From: Sphingosinicella xenopeptidilytica
GTDB lineage: Bacteria > Pseudomonadota > Alphaproteobacteria > Sphingomonadales > Sphingomonadaceae
Direction: 5' to 3'
DNA length: 64,000 bases
Assembly (NCBI RefSeq): GCF_042676985.1
Contig: NZ_JBHTIK010000011.1
Coordinates: 124,001 to 188,000 of the forward strand
This document shows, in pieces, positions 8,611 through 16,945 of this stretch (the stretch's first letter is position 1; each line of letters begins with the position of its first letter). The position numbers and the translations under genes are program-made. Below the pieces are notes generated by a model. It was not told the DNA's origin. It worked only from the letters and a program-made list of their open reading frames with translations, and ran no database searches.

Positions 8611-9345
8611 TCAGCGAAACGACATCGCCATCGGACTTGATGCGGCAAGACGCACCATATCGAATGGCCGTGCGGCGTGCGCCAGGTTACCGAGCGTAGG
8701 CCGATCGGGGCCTGCAATCGCCCGCTGCACGGTGTAATTGCCACGGTAACCGCGGGCGGCCAGATCACCCGCTATGTCGAGCACATCTTGCTCTTCGAGA
8801 AGCGCGTGATGCACCGTGGTGCGCACTTCGAACGGCACGGCCTGTTGCGTGCACAGCAGGTCGAGTGTTGCGGAAAATTTTCGATAGGCGCAGGTGCTGG
8901 TCACCGCCCGAAACTTTTCCGGTGGCGCCTTGTAATCGAGCGCGATGCGATCGACGAGACGGGCAGCGAGCAGCCGGGCGACCACATCGGGCCGCAACCC
9001 ATTGGTGTCGAGCTTCACGGCAAAACCCATTGCTTTCACCCGCGCCGCGAAGGCGATGAGACCGGGCCACGCTGTCGCCTCCCCACCCGAAAGCACGACC
9101 CCATCCAGAAGCCCTATGCGACGGTACAGAAAATTCATAACATCCGCTTCCGACAAAACTCCTTTACCCAGCACGATCTGCGGATTGTGACAATAACCGC
9201 AGCGCATGTTGCATCCCGCCACCCACAGGATGCAGGCGGTGCCGTTCGGAAAATCCTGCATGGTGAAAGGGGTGATGGCGTGGAACGGGCGGGGGCGCCC
9301 CGCTCGCCTGACAGCGCTGTCCCTTTTTGGCTCGCGCCCCGACAT
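8611..9345 (-). CDS. nrdG: Anaerobic ribonucleoside-triphosphate reductase activating protein NrdG
   Basis: Radical-SAM activase that generates the glycyl radical on NrdD; 244 residues. The 4Fe-4S motif is CNMRCGYC at about residues 45-52, followed by HNPQIV and the glycine-rich LSGGEAT SAM-binding segment. The N-terminal ITPFTMQDFPNGTACILWVAGC fits the longer, NrdG2-like activases found beside non-enteric NrdD proteins. The ATG is one base after the nrdD stop, so translation is coupled. The product acts only without oxygen, consistent with the neighbouring nitrate respiration genes. Confidence 0.93.
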   Translation of the reverse strand: MSGREPKRDSAVRRAGRPRPFHAITPFTMQDFPNGTACILWVAGCNMRCGYCHNPQIVLGKGVLSEADVMNFLYRRIGLLDGVVLSGGEATAWPGLIAFAARVKAMGFAVKLDTNGLRPDVVARLLAARLVDRIALDYKAPPEKFRAVTSTCAYRKFSATLDLLCTQQAVPFEVRTTVHHALLEEQDVLDIAGDLAARGYRGNYTVQRAIAGPDRPTLGNLAHAARPFDMVRLAASSPMAMSFR

Positions 9346-9346
9346 T

Positions 9347-11368
9347 TCAGCGCGTGGGAGCGAACAGGTTGGCTACCATCGCCGCATCTTCGGTAAAATG
9401 GCGGCGTTGGCGATGTTCGCCAACCTTGCCTTTATTAAAACTGTCGACGGGGCGGAAATAGCCCATCACTCGCGTCCACACCTTGGTCTGCGTGCCGCAT
9501 TGTGGGCATTCCGGCTGCTCGCCTGCCAGATAGCCATGCGTATTACAGACCGAGAACACCGGCGTCAGCGTGACATAGGGCAAGCGATAGTTGGTCAGCA
9601 CTGTCTTCAGAAAGCTGCGCGCTGCAGCAGCGCTCGACAACTTCTCGCTCATGTAGAGATGCAGCACCGTGCCGCCGGTATATTTGCATTGCAGATCATT
9701 CTGCAGGTCCAGCGCTTCGAACGGATCTTCGGTGTGATCGACCGGGATCTGCGAGCTGTTCGTGTAGTAAATATTCTCGCCGCTGCCCGCTTGCAGGATA
9801 TCGGGAAAGCGCTTCCTGTCCTCCTTGGCGAAACGATAGGTGGTTCCTTCGGCCGGCGTTGCCTCGAGATTATAGAGATTACCGGTGCGCTCCTGATAGC
9901 TGATCAGCCGGGCACGCATATGATCCAGGATGCCGAGCGCCAGTTCGATGCCCTGCCGTTCGGTCAGGTCATGATCGTCGCCCGTAAAATTGCGCACCAT
10001 CTCGTTCATGCCATTGACCCCGATGGTGGAGAAATGGTTGCGCAGGAACGGCAGGTAGCGCGCCGTATAGGGATAGAGGCCACGATCGTACATTTTCTGT
10101 ACGAATGCGCGCTTCTTTTCGAGCGTCGAACTGGCGATATCCATCAGCCGGTTGAGCTCGGTCATCAAACCTGTCAGATCACCTTTGAAGCGATAGCCCA
10201 AAGCTGCCATGTTGATGGTGACAACGCCGAGCGAGCCGGTCATCTCCGCCGAGCCGAACAGGCCGTTCCCGCGCTTAAGCAATTCACGCAGATCGAGTTG
10301 CAGGCGACAACACATCGAGCGCACCGCGCCGGGGGTATAGGCTTCCGGATTGGGGCGGCGTTCGCCAGTCTCGGGATCCCGCACATACTGGCTACCGATG
10401 AAATTCTGGAAATAGGAGGAACCGACCTTGGCCGCATTGTCAAAAATGACCGTGGCTACCCCGCTCTCCCAGTTGAAATCCTCTGTGATGTTGACTGTAG
10501 GAATGGGGAAGGTGAAGGGCTGACCGGTGGAATCCCCTTCGGTCATCACCTCATAATAAGCGATGTTGATCTGTTCCATTTCCGGTGCGAAATGCGAAAA
10601 TCTCATGTCTTCGAGGCAGCGAATGCCCATGTCGCGTGCCCGTGCGCGCGCAAGCAGAGCCTCATCGTTCAGTCCTGCGAACAGGTGCCGGTCGCGATAA
10701 GTCGGGTAAAGAATGCGCAGGTCCTCGGGTACGGTGATGTCGAGCGTGATATTGGTGAAGGGGGATTGCCCCCAGCGCGCGGGCACATTGAGATTGTAGA
10801 CAAACTGGCGAATGGCCTTCTTGATCTCCGGAAAACCGAGAGAGTCGAGAAACACATAGGGCGCAAGGTAGGTGTCAAAACTGGAAAAGGCCTGTGCTCC
10901 TGCCCACTCGGATTGGAGGATGCCAAGAAAGTTGCTCATCTGACCCAGCGCTTCACGGAAATGACGCGGGGGGCGAGAGGACACCCGGCCGGCCACGCCG
11001 TTGAAACCGTCATTGAGCAGCCCGCGCAGTGACCAGCCCGCGCAATAGCCGGTCAGGCAGTCGAGATCGTGGATATGTAGATCTCCCTGCCGATGGGCCA
11101 AACCCTCCTCCGGCGCGTAGATCGTATCGAGCCAAAAGTTGGCGATTACCTTACCTGCAACGTTGCTGATCAGACCGGCGTGGGAATAGCCTACATTGGC
11201 ATTCGCCTTGATCCGCCAGTCGGCGCCGGAGATGTATTCGCCGACGGCATCCGAACAATCGATGTTTCGCCGGCCTGCCAGCGGCACAGCCGGAGTAAAA
11301 TTCGGTGGCAATGCCTCGGAAGCCGCGATCAATCCTGACATCTGATCCACTACGTCCGCCACCTGCAT
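9347..11368 (-). CDS. nrdD: Anaerobic ribonucleoside-triphosphate reductase NrdD
   Basis: Class III ribonucleotide reductase that makes deoxynucleotides without oxygen; about 673 residues. Readable features include IHDLDCLTGYCAGWSL, the barrel segment VNITEDFNWES, a C-terminal zinc site (CNTHGYLAG then CPQCG), and the glycyl-radical region around RVMGYFRPVDSFNKGK with the radical glycine next to Met-Gly-Tyr. The start at 11368 is preferred because GGGA lies 6 bases upstream; in-frame ATGs also exist at 11374, 11380 and 11413. It heads nrdD-nrdG-ubiM on the - strand. An FNR-type box lies 63 bases upstream of the chosen start. Confidence 0.96.
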   Translation of the reverse strand: MQVADVVDQMSGLIAASEALPPNFTPAVPLAGRRNIDCSDAVGEYISGADWRIKANANVGYSHAGLISNVAGKVIANFWLDTIYAPEEGLAHRQGDLHIHDLDCLTGYCAGWSLRGLLNDGFNGVAGRVSSRPPRHFREALGQMSNFLGILQSEWAGAQAFSSFDTYLAPYVFLDSLGFPEIKKAIRQFVYNLNVPARWGQSPFTNITLDITVPEDLRILYPTYRDRHLFAGLNDEALLARARARDMGIRCLEDMRFSHFAPEMEQINIAYYEVMTEGDSTGQPFTFPIPTVNITEDFNWESGVATVIFDNAAKVGSSYFQNFIGSQYVRDPETGERRPNPEAYTPGAVRSMCCRLQLDLRELLKRGNGLFGSAEMTGSLGVVTINMAALGYRFKGDLTGLMTELNRLMDIASSTLEKKRAFVQKMYDRGLYPYTARYLPFLRNHFSTIGVNGMNEMVRNFTGDDHDLTERQGIELALGILDHMRARLISYQERTGNLYNLEATPAEGTTYRFAKEDRKRFPDILQAGSGENIYYTNSSQIPVDHTEDPFEALDLQNDLQCKYTGGTVLHLYMSEKLSSAAAARSFLKTVLTNYRLPYVTLTPVFSVCNTHGYLAGEQPECPQCGTQTKVWTRVMGYFRPVDSFNKGKVGEHRQRRHFTEDAAMVANLFAPTR

Positions 11369-11431
11369 TGTCATTCCCATACAATATTTGGTGTTCCATT
11401 TAATCCAGTGCACCAGATATGGATTTGTGAT

Positions 11432-11445
11432 TTGATTTACATCAA
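11432..11445 (-). promoter_or_regulatory. FNR/FixK-type box upstream of nrdD
   Basis: The 14 bases TTGATTTACATCAA match the FNR/CRP-family consensus TTGAT-N4-ATCAA without mismatch. The site is 63 bases upstream of the chosen nrdD start, a normal distance for activation when oxygen falls. The sequence match is direct; binding by an FNR, FixK or Dnr protein is inferred. Confidence 0.85.
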
Positions 11446-11671
11446 TATTGCCTTTAAAGGGCTCTTGGCCTCGCCCTATCGATAGCTTCGGAGTGGCGGC
11501 AGCGATGCTGCCCGAGCATCGATAGTGCTTTCATAACCTGTGATCAGCTCCGATGGCGCTGCCGTGGCCGTATATCCACGTGCAAAATCAGAGTTCAGGC
11601 CACTGTAAGAACGCGTGTGTATGGTGCCGCACTGGCCTGACCATCTCGATACGTGGCGATCTTCGCCGGCA
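11446..11671. other. Non-coding junction between the nrdD promoter and the conjugation module
   Basis: No gene is apparent. It holds an inverted repeat TCAGGCCA at 11595-11602 and TGGCCTGA at 11633-11640, downstream of the alpA stop, that could form a stem. It has no clear T-run, so I do not call it a terminator. This is where the conjugative region meets the anaerobic genes, so an element end could lie here, but no att core is recognisable. Confidence 0.5.
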
Positions 11672-11893
11672 CTAACCCGGATCAGACATCTCCTGGTAGC
11701 GGTATGAGGACGGGCATTCGGCCCATTGGTTGAGGTCGGATTCGCGCCATCCGATGCAGCGCAGGCCAAGCGTAACCTGTCGCGGAAATGTTCCCTCATC
11801 GATCTTGCGGTAAAGCGTTGATCGCGTAAGCCCGCTTCGTCTGAGGACTTCTGGAAGCCGCAGAAATCGATCTGCGCGCGGGGCACCGCTCAT
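11672..11893 (-). CDS. AlpA-family helix-turn-helix regulator
   Basis: 73-residue AlpA/MerR-like DNA-binding protein. The core RLPEVLRRSGLTRSTLYRKIDEGTFPRQVTLG, followed by GWRESDLNQW, is the family pattern used by excisionase-like and prophage regulators. It is the last gene of the trb-side cluster and its start overlaps the DUF2274 stop by 4 bases. It could regulate transfer genes or aid excision; the sequence does not say which. Confidence 0.85.
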   Translation of the reverse strand: MSGAPRADRFLRLPEVLRRSGLTRSTLYRKIDEGTFPRQVTLGLRCIGWRESDLNQWAECPSSYRYQEMSDPG

Positions 11894-12111
11894 GATGGTG
11901 TCCTCGTTCGTGTGCGCACGAAGGCCTTGTCGGTTTCGAGGAACAGCCGAAGCATGAACGGGATCAGCTCGGTGATGGATTCGGTGTCTCCGTAATGCTC
12001 GCGGTAGAGGTCGGCGTAGGTGGAGAGATGCCTATGGAGATCGGGTGCCAGCGTGATGGTGATCTTGACCGGACTGCGATCCGGCAGGCGGGGTAGACGC
12101 AGCGCACTCAT
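11890..12111 (-). CDS. DUF2274-family protein
   Basis: 73-residue protein of unknown function with the sequence LPDRSPVKITITLAPDLHRHLSTYADLYREHYGDTESITELIPFMLRLFLETDKAF. It looks like a ribbon-helix-helix-like DNA-binding fold, and this family regularly follows trbI. The ATG at 12111 sits one base after the trbI stop; longer open frames upstream overlap trbI and are ignored. Confidence 0.85.
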   Translation of the reverse strand: MSALRLPRLPDRSPVKITITLAPDLHRHLSTYADLYREHYGDTESITELIPFMLRLFLETDKAFVRTRTRTPS

Positions 12112-12112
12112 C

Positions 12113-13207
12113 CTAACGGCTCCTTGCAGGCGAAGGTTCGATGACGAGATCCTGATGAACGAGCAGTCTGATAGGCGTACCCGGCCTGACGATGATGGTC
12201 GGACGTATCCCAAGACCGCGTGAGACGATCTGATCACCGGCTCGATTGCTGCTCGACTGGACCGCGGAGCGCAGGGCATCGGCGACCTCGTTGTTCCCTG
12301 AAATGGTGAGCTCCGATCCGATGCCGAGAAGTGTGGACATGGCTACGGCTTTCAGAACTTCGCCACTGTGTCGATCGACACGGTCACTGATGCCAGCATA
12401 GCCGCCGGCGTCGGTCGCGGGGGATTCTGGAAGCGCCAATGCGCGACCATCGGGAAAGATGAGCCGCTGCCAGACCACGAGTGCGCGTGCCTGACCAAAC
12501 GCGATATTGCTTTCGTAGCGTCCGAGCAGCCGTGCGCCCTGCGGAACGAGAAGAATGCGTCCTGTCGGACTGTCGAAGGCATTCTCGGTGACCTGCGCGG
12601 TGACAAGCCCGGGAAGGTCTGAGTTGAGGCCGGTGATGAGGCTCGCGGCGATGACGCTGCCAGCTGACAGGAGATAGGGGGAGGGCGCTTGACGCGTACC
12701 ACCGGTGTCTGTTGGAGGCTGTGGTCTTGACGGTGCGACGTCATCCCCATCGGTTTGGGATCGCGTTCCCGACAGGCGAACCAGGATGGGCGCGTTTGCC
12801 GCCCGCGTTCGCGCATCGCCTGCCGCGTCCGGTTTGATGATCCCTGCCGCTGCGGAGGCGTCTTCTTCCGCGATCTCGCGCTGACGTTTGAGGATCGGAC
12901 GTCCGAGATCGCCGGGCAGCGCTGGGCCGAGTTTCGGGATCTCGTCGTATCGCTCGGGCAGACCGGATACGGCGTCGGGCAATCCCGGGAGGCGGGGTGC
13001 CGGTTTTGCTGTTTCGTCAGCCGGCAGGCCGCGCTCGCCCGGAGAAAGCGCGAACCAGCTGACACCGGCGAGAAGCGCGAGAACCATGCCGGTGAGCCCG
13101 ACGATGAGGCGCTTGCGGAAGCGGACGACCGGCTCCGGCTTTGCACGGAGAACGAATGTTTCCGGATCCTGCTTGCCGGGGACGGAGGGCTGTATCGGCG
13201 CCGTCAT
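12113..13207 (-). CDS. trbI: Conjugal transfer protein TrbI (VirB10-type)
   Basis: 364 residues. Component of the mating-pair-formation type IV secretion channel that spans inner and outer membranes. There is a cytoplasmic N-terminus, one membrane segment at about residues 33-53 (LIVGLTGMVLALLAGVSWFAL), a proline-rich periplasmic part, and the VirB10 beta-barrel domain, with SVIAASLITGLNSDLPGLVTAQV, LVPQGARLLGRYES and DRHSGEVLKAVAMSTLLGIG. Its start overlaps the trbG stop by 4 bases. Confidence 0.96.
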   Translation of the reverse strand: MTAPIQPSVPGKQDPETFVLRAKPEPVVRFRKRLIVGLTGMVLALLAGVSWFALSPGERGLPADETAKPAPRLPGLPDAVSGLPERYDEIPKLGPALPGDLGRPILKRQREIAEEDASAAAGIIKPDAAGDARTRAANAPILVRLSGTRSQTDGDDVAPSRPQPPTDTGGTRQAPSPYLLSAGSVIAASLITGLNSDLPGLVTAQVTENAFDSPTGRILLVPQGARLLGRYESNIAFGQARALVVWQRLIFPDGRALALPESPATDAGGYAGISDRVDRHSGEVLKAVAMSTLLGIGSELTISGNNEVADALRSAVQSSSNRAGDQIVSRGLGIRPTIIVRPGTPIRLLVHQDLVIEPSPARSR

Positions 13208-13992
13208 TTGCAGACCTGCGCGCGGTCACCGCGCGTCCAGGTGATGCGGACGATCATCTGCTTCTTCTGGCCGAGCCGCAGCTCGGCCTGATCGAACAGC
13301 CTGTCGATGATGTAGAAGCGGCCGCGCATCCGGTAGTTGACGAGTGCGGGTGCCTGGTCCGGTCCGGTGATGAAGAACGGCGGCGCTTCACGCGTCGCGA
13401 TCGTGTCAGGGAATTCCACATAGGTGCGCTGGCCGTCATCGAATGCCCGCACCGGGCGCCATGGCGGGGCGTCTCCGGAAATCGTGTAGCCGAAGCACAA
13501 GGTCCCGACGTCGAACGCCGGACGCACCGTCTCGGCGGCTTGCGGCCGCTCTGTCCCGGGTTTCCCCTTCACCGAAATGAGGGCGCCTGGCGGATAGGTC
13601 CACGACAGCGCGACCGCGGCAGCCGCACCGCTCGTAAGCTGGAGATGGTAGACCCGCCGGTCTGTCGTGACGACGAGATTGGTGGTGAGGCCCGCCGACA
13701 CGGGCTTCACGAGAATATGCGTTCGCCGCGTGCCTTCCGAGCCGCTTTCGGTGTCGCCGATGATCCACCGGGCCGTGTCGCCGCTTGCAACGGCGATGAG
13801 GGCCTCGCCGGGCTCAAGCGCGATGTCGGTGATCGTGCCGGGGCTCGTCCGGACCCTGTAGACGCGCCCCTCGGCCCAGGGATGCACCTCAATGGCGTTC
13901 ACGAACACGGGCGTCTCGGTGTTCGCGGAGGGGCCGGCCACGGCGGGGAGGGCGGCGCCAACAAGAAGCGCGGCGGGCAGGAGGTGGTTCAT
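13204..13992 (-). CDS. trbG: Conjugal transfer protein TrbG (VirB9-type)
   Basis: 262 residues with an N-terminal signal peptide (LLPAALLVGAALPAVAG), so exported. The VirB9/CagX domain follows: VHPWAEGRVYRVRTSPGTITDIAL near the N-terminus and YVEFPDTIATREAPPFFI with YRMRGRFYIIDRLFDQAELRLG near the end. It forms the outer-membrane core complex with TrbI. The start at 13992 overlaps trbF by 4 bases; the long open frame to 14460 is an overlap with trbF and not used. Confidence 0.96.
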   Translation of the reverse strand: MNHLLPAALLVGAALPAVAGPSANTETPVFVNAIEVHPWAEGRVYRVRTSPGTITDIALEPGEALIAVASGDTARWIIGDTESGSEGTRRTHILVKPVSAGLTTNLVVTTDRRVYHLQLTSGAAAAVALSWTYPPGALISVKGKPGTERPQAAETVRPAFDVGTLCFGYTISGDAPPWRPVRAFDDGQRTYVEFPDTIATREAPPFFITGPDQAPALVNYRMRGRFYIIDRLFDQAELRLGQKKQMIVRITWTRGDRAQVCK

Positions 13993-14753
13993 GGGCGATC
14001 GCTTTCGGCAGGAGGTTCGGGGTCGGGATCGAGCACGGCGGCGGTCGGCATGCGCGTCTGCGCTGCTTCGCTCGCGTCGTATTCGCGGCTCCAGTCGATA
14101 CCATCGACGTAGATGCCGAATGGATTGCGCCGCAGCGTTTCGATATCGGGGGGCGGGCGCTCGGTGATCGACAGGATCGCGGTCCATCGCTCGGAGCCGT
14201 CTTCGATGCCGTTTGTGTAGGTGCGTTCGCGCCACTTGATCTGGAATGCGCGGTCGGACGCGCGGACCACGCTCGACACATCGACGGCGATGGTGCGGAC
14301 GCCGAGATCGGCGAACGGATTTGCTGATCGGGCATGCGCGTGGAGGAACGTCGTCGCCTGACCGGTCGCGAATCCGTAGGCTTCGAGCCACGACCGGCGC
14401 ATGAGCACCGGGTCGAGCGATTTCGCGCGGACGTTGGTGATGAACCGTGCAAGCGCCCATCCGACTTGGGCGTCGGTCGGCCGGGCCGTTTCCGCCGGCC
14501 CCACGGCTTGCGGCATGCCGTGCCTGTCGATCTCGACGATGTAGGGCACGACGCGGCTCTGCGCCGACTGCCAGAGGAGCCCACCGCCGAGCGCGGCGGC
14601 GAGGCCGAGGCTGGCGAACGCCATGAGACGCCAGTTCGCCGCCTGCACGCGGGCTGAACCGATACGGTCGTCCCAGACCTGCCCCGCCCGCTGGAACGGG
14701 GATTCCGGTTCGGGTGTGCGTCCGTAGCGCTGCTGGGCGCGCCTAAAGATCAT
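13989..14753 (-). CDS. trbF: Conjugal transfer protein TrbF (VirB8-type)
   Basis: 254 residues. A short cytoplasmic N-terminus is followed by one membrane helix (about residues 43-62, LMAFASLGLAAALGGGLLW) and a periplasmic VirB8 domain with VVPYIVEIDRHG, VGWALARFITNVRAKSLDPVL and WRERTYTNGIEDGSERW. It is an inner-membrane assembly factor of the transfer channel. It lies 19 bases after the trbL stop on the same strand. Confidence 0.95.
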   Translation of the reverse strand: MIFRRAQQRYGRTPEPESPFQRAGQVWDDRIGSARVQAANWRLMAFASLGLAAALGGGLLWQSAQSRVVPYIVEIDRHGMPQAVGPAETARPTDAQVGWALARFITNVRAKSLDPVLMRRSWLEAYGFATGQATTFLHAHARSANPFADLGVRTIAVDVSSVVRASDRAFQIKWRERTYTNGIEDGSERWTAILSITERPPPDIETLRRNPFGIYVDGIDWSREYDASEAAQTRMPTAAVLDPDPEPPAESDRP

Positions 14754-14772
14754 GATGTCTGAAGACGGTCAT

Positions 14773-16071
14773 TCAATCGTCCCTTTCCCTGATGTCGGGC
14801 ACGAGGCTGCCGCCGGCGCGGTCGCCGTCGTGAAGTGCCTGGACGGCAATGTGCCGCCGATGGCGCTGCGTCTGCTCGGCGCGCAGCGCCTTCGCCCAGC
14901 GCGGTGCGGGCTCGGCACTCACACTTGCGGACGTTTTTCCGCCGCCGGTCAGGGCGTGCCAAGCGGCGAGGCGGCCTTCGGAGACGGCGGCGCCGAGTCC
15001 GGCGGCGTTCGCCGCGCGGTGCCCGAGCGCATTTGCGGCCGCGCCGGCCACGGTTTTGAGCCCGGCGCCGATCGTGGGCTTCTCGGCGGTTTCGCGGCCG
15101 AGAGCATAGGCGGTATGGGCGGCCGCACCGATCGACGTTCCCGCGCGGACGGCACCGAGCGTTCCGGCTGCGGCCGCATACGCCGTGCCGGCGAGCGCGC
15201 CGCCGGCGAGGACAGCGCCGCCTGCCGCGCCTGCGACCGTGCCGATCGCGGCGCCGGCGCCCAGCTGCGGGCCGCCCGATACGAGACCGGCGGCGATGCC
15301 GGGTCCGAAGATACCGAGCCCGAAGAGTGCAAGGCTTGCAAGCACGAGGCTCATGGCATCCTCGATCGTCGGTTCGCGTCCCGCGAACGCCGAGGTAAAC
15401 TCAGCGAAGATGCCCGTGCCGATGCCGACGATCGTGCCGAGGACCATCACCTTGATTCCGGATGCGACGACGTTTCCGAGAACGCGCTCGGCAAGGAACG
15501 CCGTACGGTTCCAGAGTGCGAAGGGCACGAGCACGAACCCGGCGAGCGCGGTCAGCTTGAATTCGAGGATGGTGACGAACATCTGGACGGCGAGGATGAA
15601 GAAGGCCGCGAGCACGATTGCCCAGGCCAGCATGAGCACGGCGATTTGCAGGAAGTTATCGAAGAAGCTGGCAAAGCCGAGGAGATCGCTGACCTGATCC
15701 AGGAGTGGCGCCGCGGCCTCGAAGCCGGTGCCGGCGAGGCGGCCGGGGCGGAGGAGGTCCGCCGCGCTGATCGAACCGCCGCCGGCGGTGACGCCAAGTC
15801 CGGCGAAGGATTCGAAGATGATGCCGGCGAGCGTATCGAAATTGCCGAGGATGAAGGCGAACGTGCCGACGTAAAGGATCTTGCGCAGAAGCTTCGCGAT
15901 CACATCGTTCTCACCCCCGAGCGCCCAGAACAATCCGGCGAGCGTGATGTCGATGCCGATGAGGACGCGCGTCAGGAATGCGACGTCACCGCCGAGGAAC
16001 CCGAATCCGCTATCGATGTAGAGGATGAAGGTTTCCAGGAACCGGTCGATGACATTGAGATCGTCCATCAT
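14773..16071 (-). CDS. trbL: Conjugal transfer protein TrbL (VirB6-type)
   Basis: 432 residues, polytopic inner-membrane protein of the mating channel. Several hydrophobic segments lie in residues 1-265, for example VLIGIDITLAGLFWALGG, VAVLMLAWAIVLAAFFILAV-like and LTALAGFVLVPFALW. They are followed by a long Ala/Gly-rich stretch (GAAIGTVAGAAGGAVLAGGAL) and a charged tail, the family's usual layout. Two ATG codons in tandem at 16071 and 16068 are possible starts. A strong stem-loop lies between trbJ and this gene. Confidence 0.95.
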   Translation of the reverse strand: MMDDLNVIDRFLETFILYIDSGFGFLGGDVAFLTRVLIGIDITLAGLFWALGGENDVIAKLLRKILYVGTFAFILGNFDTLAGIIFESFAGLGVTAGGGSISAADLLRPGRLAGTGFEAAAPLLDQVSDLLGFASFFDNFLQIAVLMLAWAIVLAAFFILAVQMFVTILEFKLTALAGFVLVPFALWNRTAFLAERVLGNVVASGIKVMVLGTIVGIGTGIFAEFTSAFAGREPTIEDAMSLVLASLALFGLGIFGPGIAAGLVSGGPQLGAGAAIGTVAGAAGGAVLAGGALAGTAYAAAAGTLGAVRAGTSIGAAAHTAYALGRETAEKPTIGAGLKTVAGAAANALGHRAANAAGLGAAVSEGRLAAWHALTGGGKTSASVSAEPAPRWAKALRAEQTQRHRRHIAVQALHDGDRAGGSLVPDIRERDD

Positions 16072-16099
16072 AGCCTCTGGCAGAGCCTGGCGATTTGCC

Positions 16100-16140
16100 G
16101 CGGCGCTTCCCGCGCGATGCTGGAGAACGGGAAGCGCCGC
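16100..16140 (-). promoter_or_regulatory. Perfect 13-bp stem-loop between trbJ and trbL
   Basis: The arms at 16100-16112 (GCGGCGCTTCCCG on +) and 16128-16140 pair perfectly around a 15-base loop, inside the only sizeable gap (130 bases) of the trbB-to-trbI run. There is no T-run after it on the - strand, so it is more likely an mRNA processing or stability element or a weak attenuator than a terminator. trbK often sits here in other trb operons, but no start codon supports one. Confidence 0.6.
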
Positions 16141-16201
16141 AGCGGGGCAGACGTCGGGCCGTTGGGGGGTGGACCCTGCTGCCTGCCCAAGCGAAAATCT
16201 T

Positions 16202-16942
16202 TCAGCGCGGCGTGTAGGCCTTGCCGTCGCCGAGGAAGCGCTGCGTCGCAGCGCGAGCTTCGGCTGCGGCCTGATCGTCGCGTGCGCGTTCGAGCGAGTC
16301 GCTTCGGTACTGCGCGGCGGTCATCTGCTGCATCTGCAATGCCTGCTTCGCGGCGAGGATCAGCAGCTGGTTGGTTGCCTGCGCGGCCTGAAGGCTGCCT
16401 TCGGCCGCGTCGCTGCGCGCGGCGATCTCGCCGAGCGTGCGGGCATCCTCGCGGACCGATGCGACAATCTCGGCCTGAAGCCGGACCGTGTCGCGGAATG
16501 CCTCGCGGCTTGCCGTCATGCGGGCTTCGGCGCGGCGCAGGCGATCGCCGATGCCGCCGTCGGGCAGATCCTCGGGAAACAGCGTCCGCATGGCGGCCTC
16601 GGCCTCTTCGATGCGGTAGCTGATCGCGCGTGCTTCGGACATCAGGCGGTCGATCGCGTCGAGGCGCGATTTGAGTGCAGCGAGTTCGGGAAAGTCGAAC
16701 GACGAAAGATTGCGGGCGAGGCCGACGAGCATCTTCGCCTCGTTCTGCAGCGACTGGATCTGGTTGTTCACCTGCTGCAGCGTGCGCGCCGCGATCAGCA
16801 GGTTCTGCGCGTAGTTGGTGCTGTCGAACACGGGGATGGCCATCGCCGGTTTCGAAAACAGCATGAACGCGGGCGGAAGCGTGACGGCGCTCATCCCGAT
16901 CGCGAATGCCAGCAGATGATGCCGGGTTTTGAGGATGGGCAT
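16202..16942 (-). CDS. trbJ: Conjugal transfer protein TrbJ (VirB5-type)
   Basis: 246 residues with a signal peptide ending near KPAMAIPVFDSTNYAQN, so periplasmic or pilus-associated. The mature part is mostly coiled-coil (TLQQVNNQIQSLQNEAKML, then RRAEARMTASREAFRDTVRLQAEIV), as in TrbJ minor pilus components. It follows trbE by 3 bases. It ends just before a 130-base gap with a stem-loop. Confidence 0.94.
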   Translation of the reverse strand: MPILKTRHHLLAFAIGMSAVTLPPAFMLFSKPAMAIPVFDSTNYAQNLLIAARTLQQVNNQIQSLQNEAKMLVGLARNLSSFDFPELAALKSRLDAIDRLMSEARAISYRIEEAEAAMRTLFPEDLPDGGIGDRLRRAEARMTASREAFRDTVRLQAEIVASVREDARTLGEIAARSDAAEGSLQAAQATNQLLILAAKQALQMQQMTAAQYRSDSLERARDDQAAAEARAATQRFLGDGKAYTPR

Positions 16943-16945
16943 GGC

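Noticed and set aside
9206..11032. Long + strand open frame opposite nrdD
   Set aside because: It is antisense to a clear NrdD with its zinc and radical motifs. High G+C makes such mirror frames long. No domain is readable.
16072..16201. Possible trbK between trbJ and trbL
   Set aside because: No start codon with a ribosome site in any - strand frame, and no lipobox. The gap is explained by the stem-loop.
14752..16623. Long + strand open frame opposite trbL and trbJ
   Set aside because: Both - strand genes are typical trb genes. The + strand frame is a codon-position shadow with acidic repeats and no domain.
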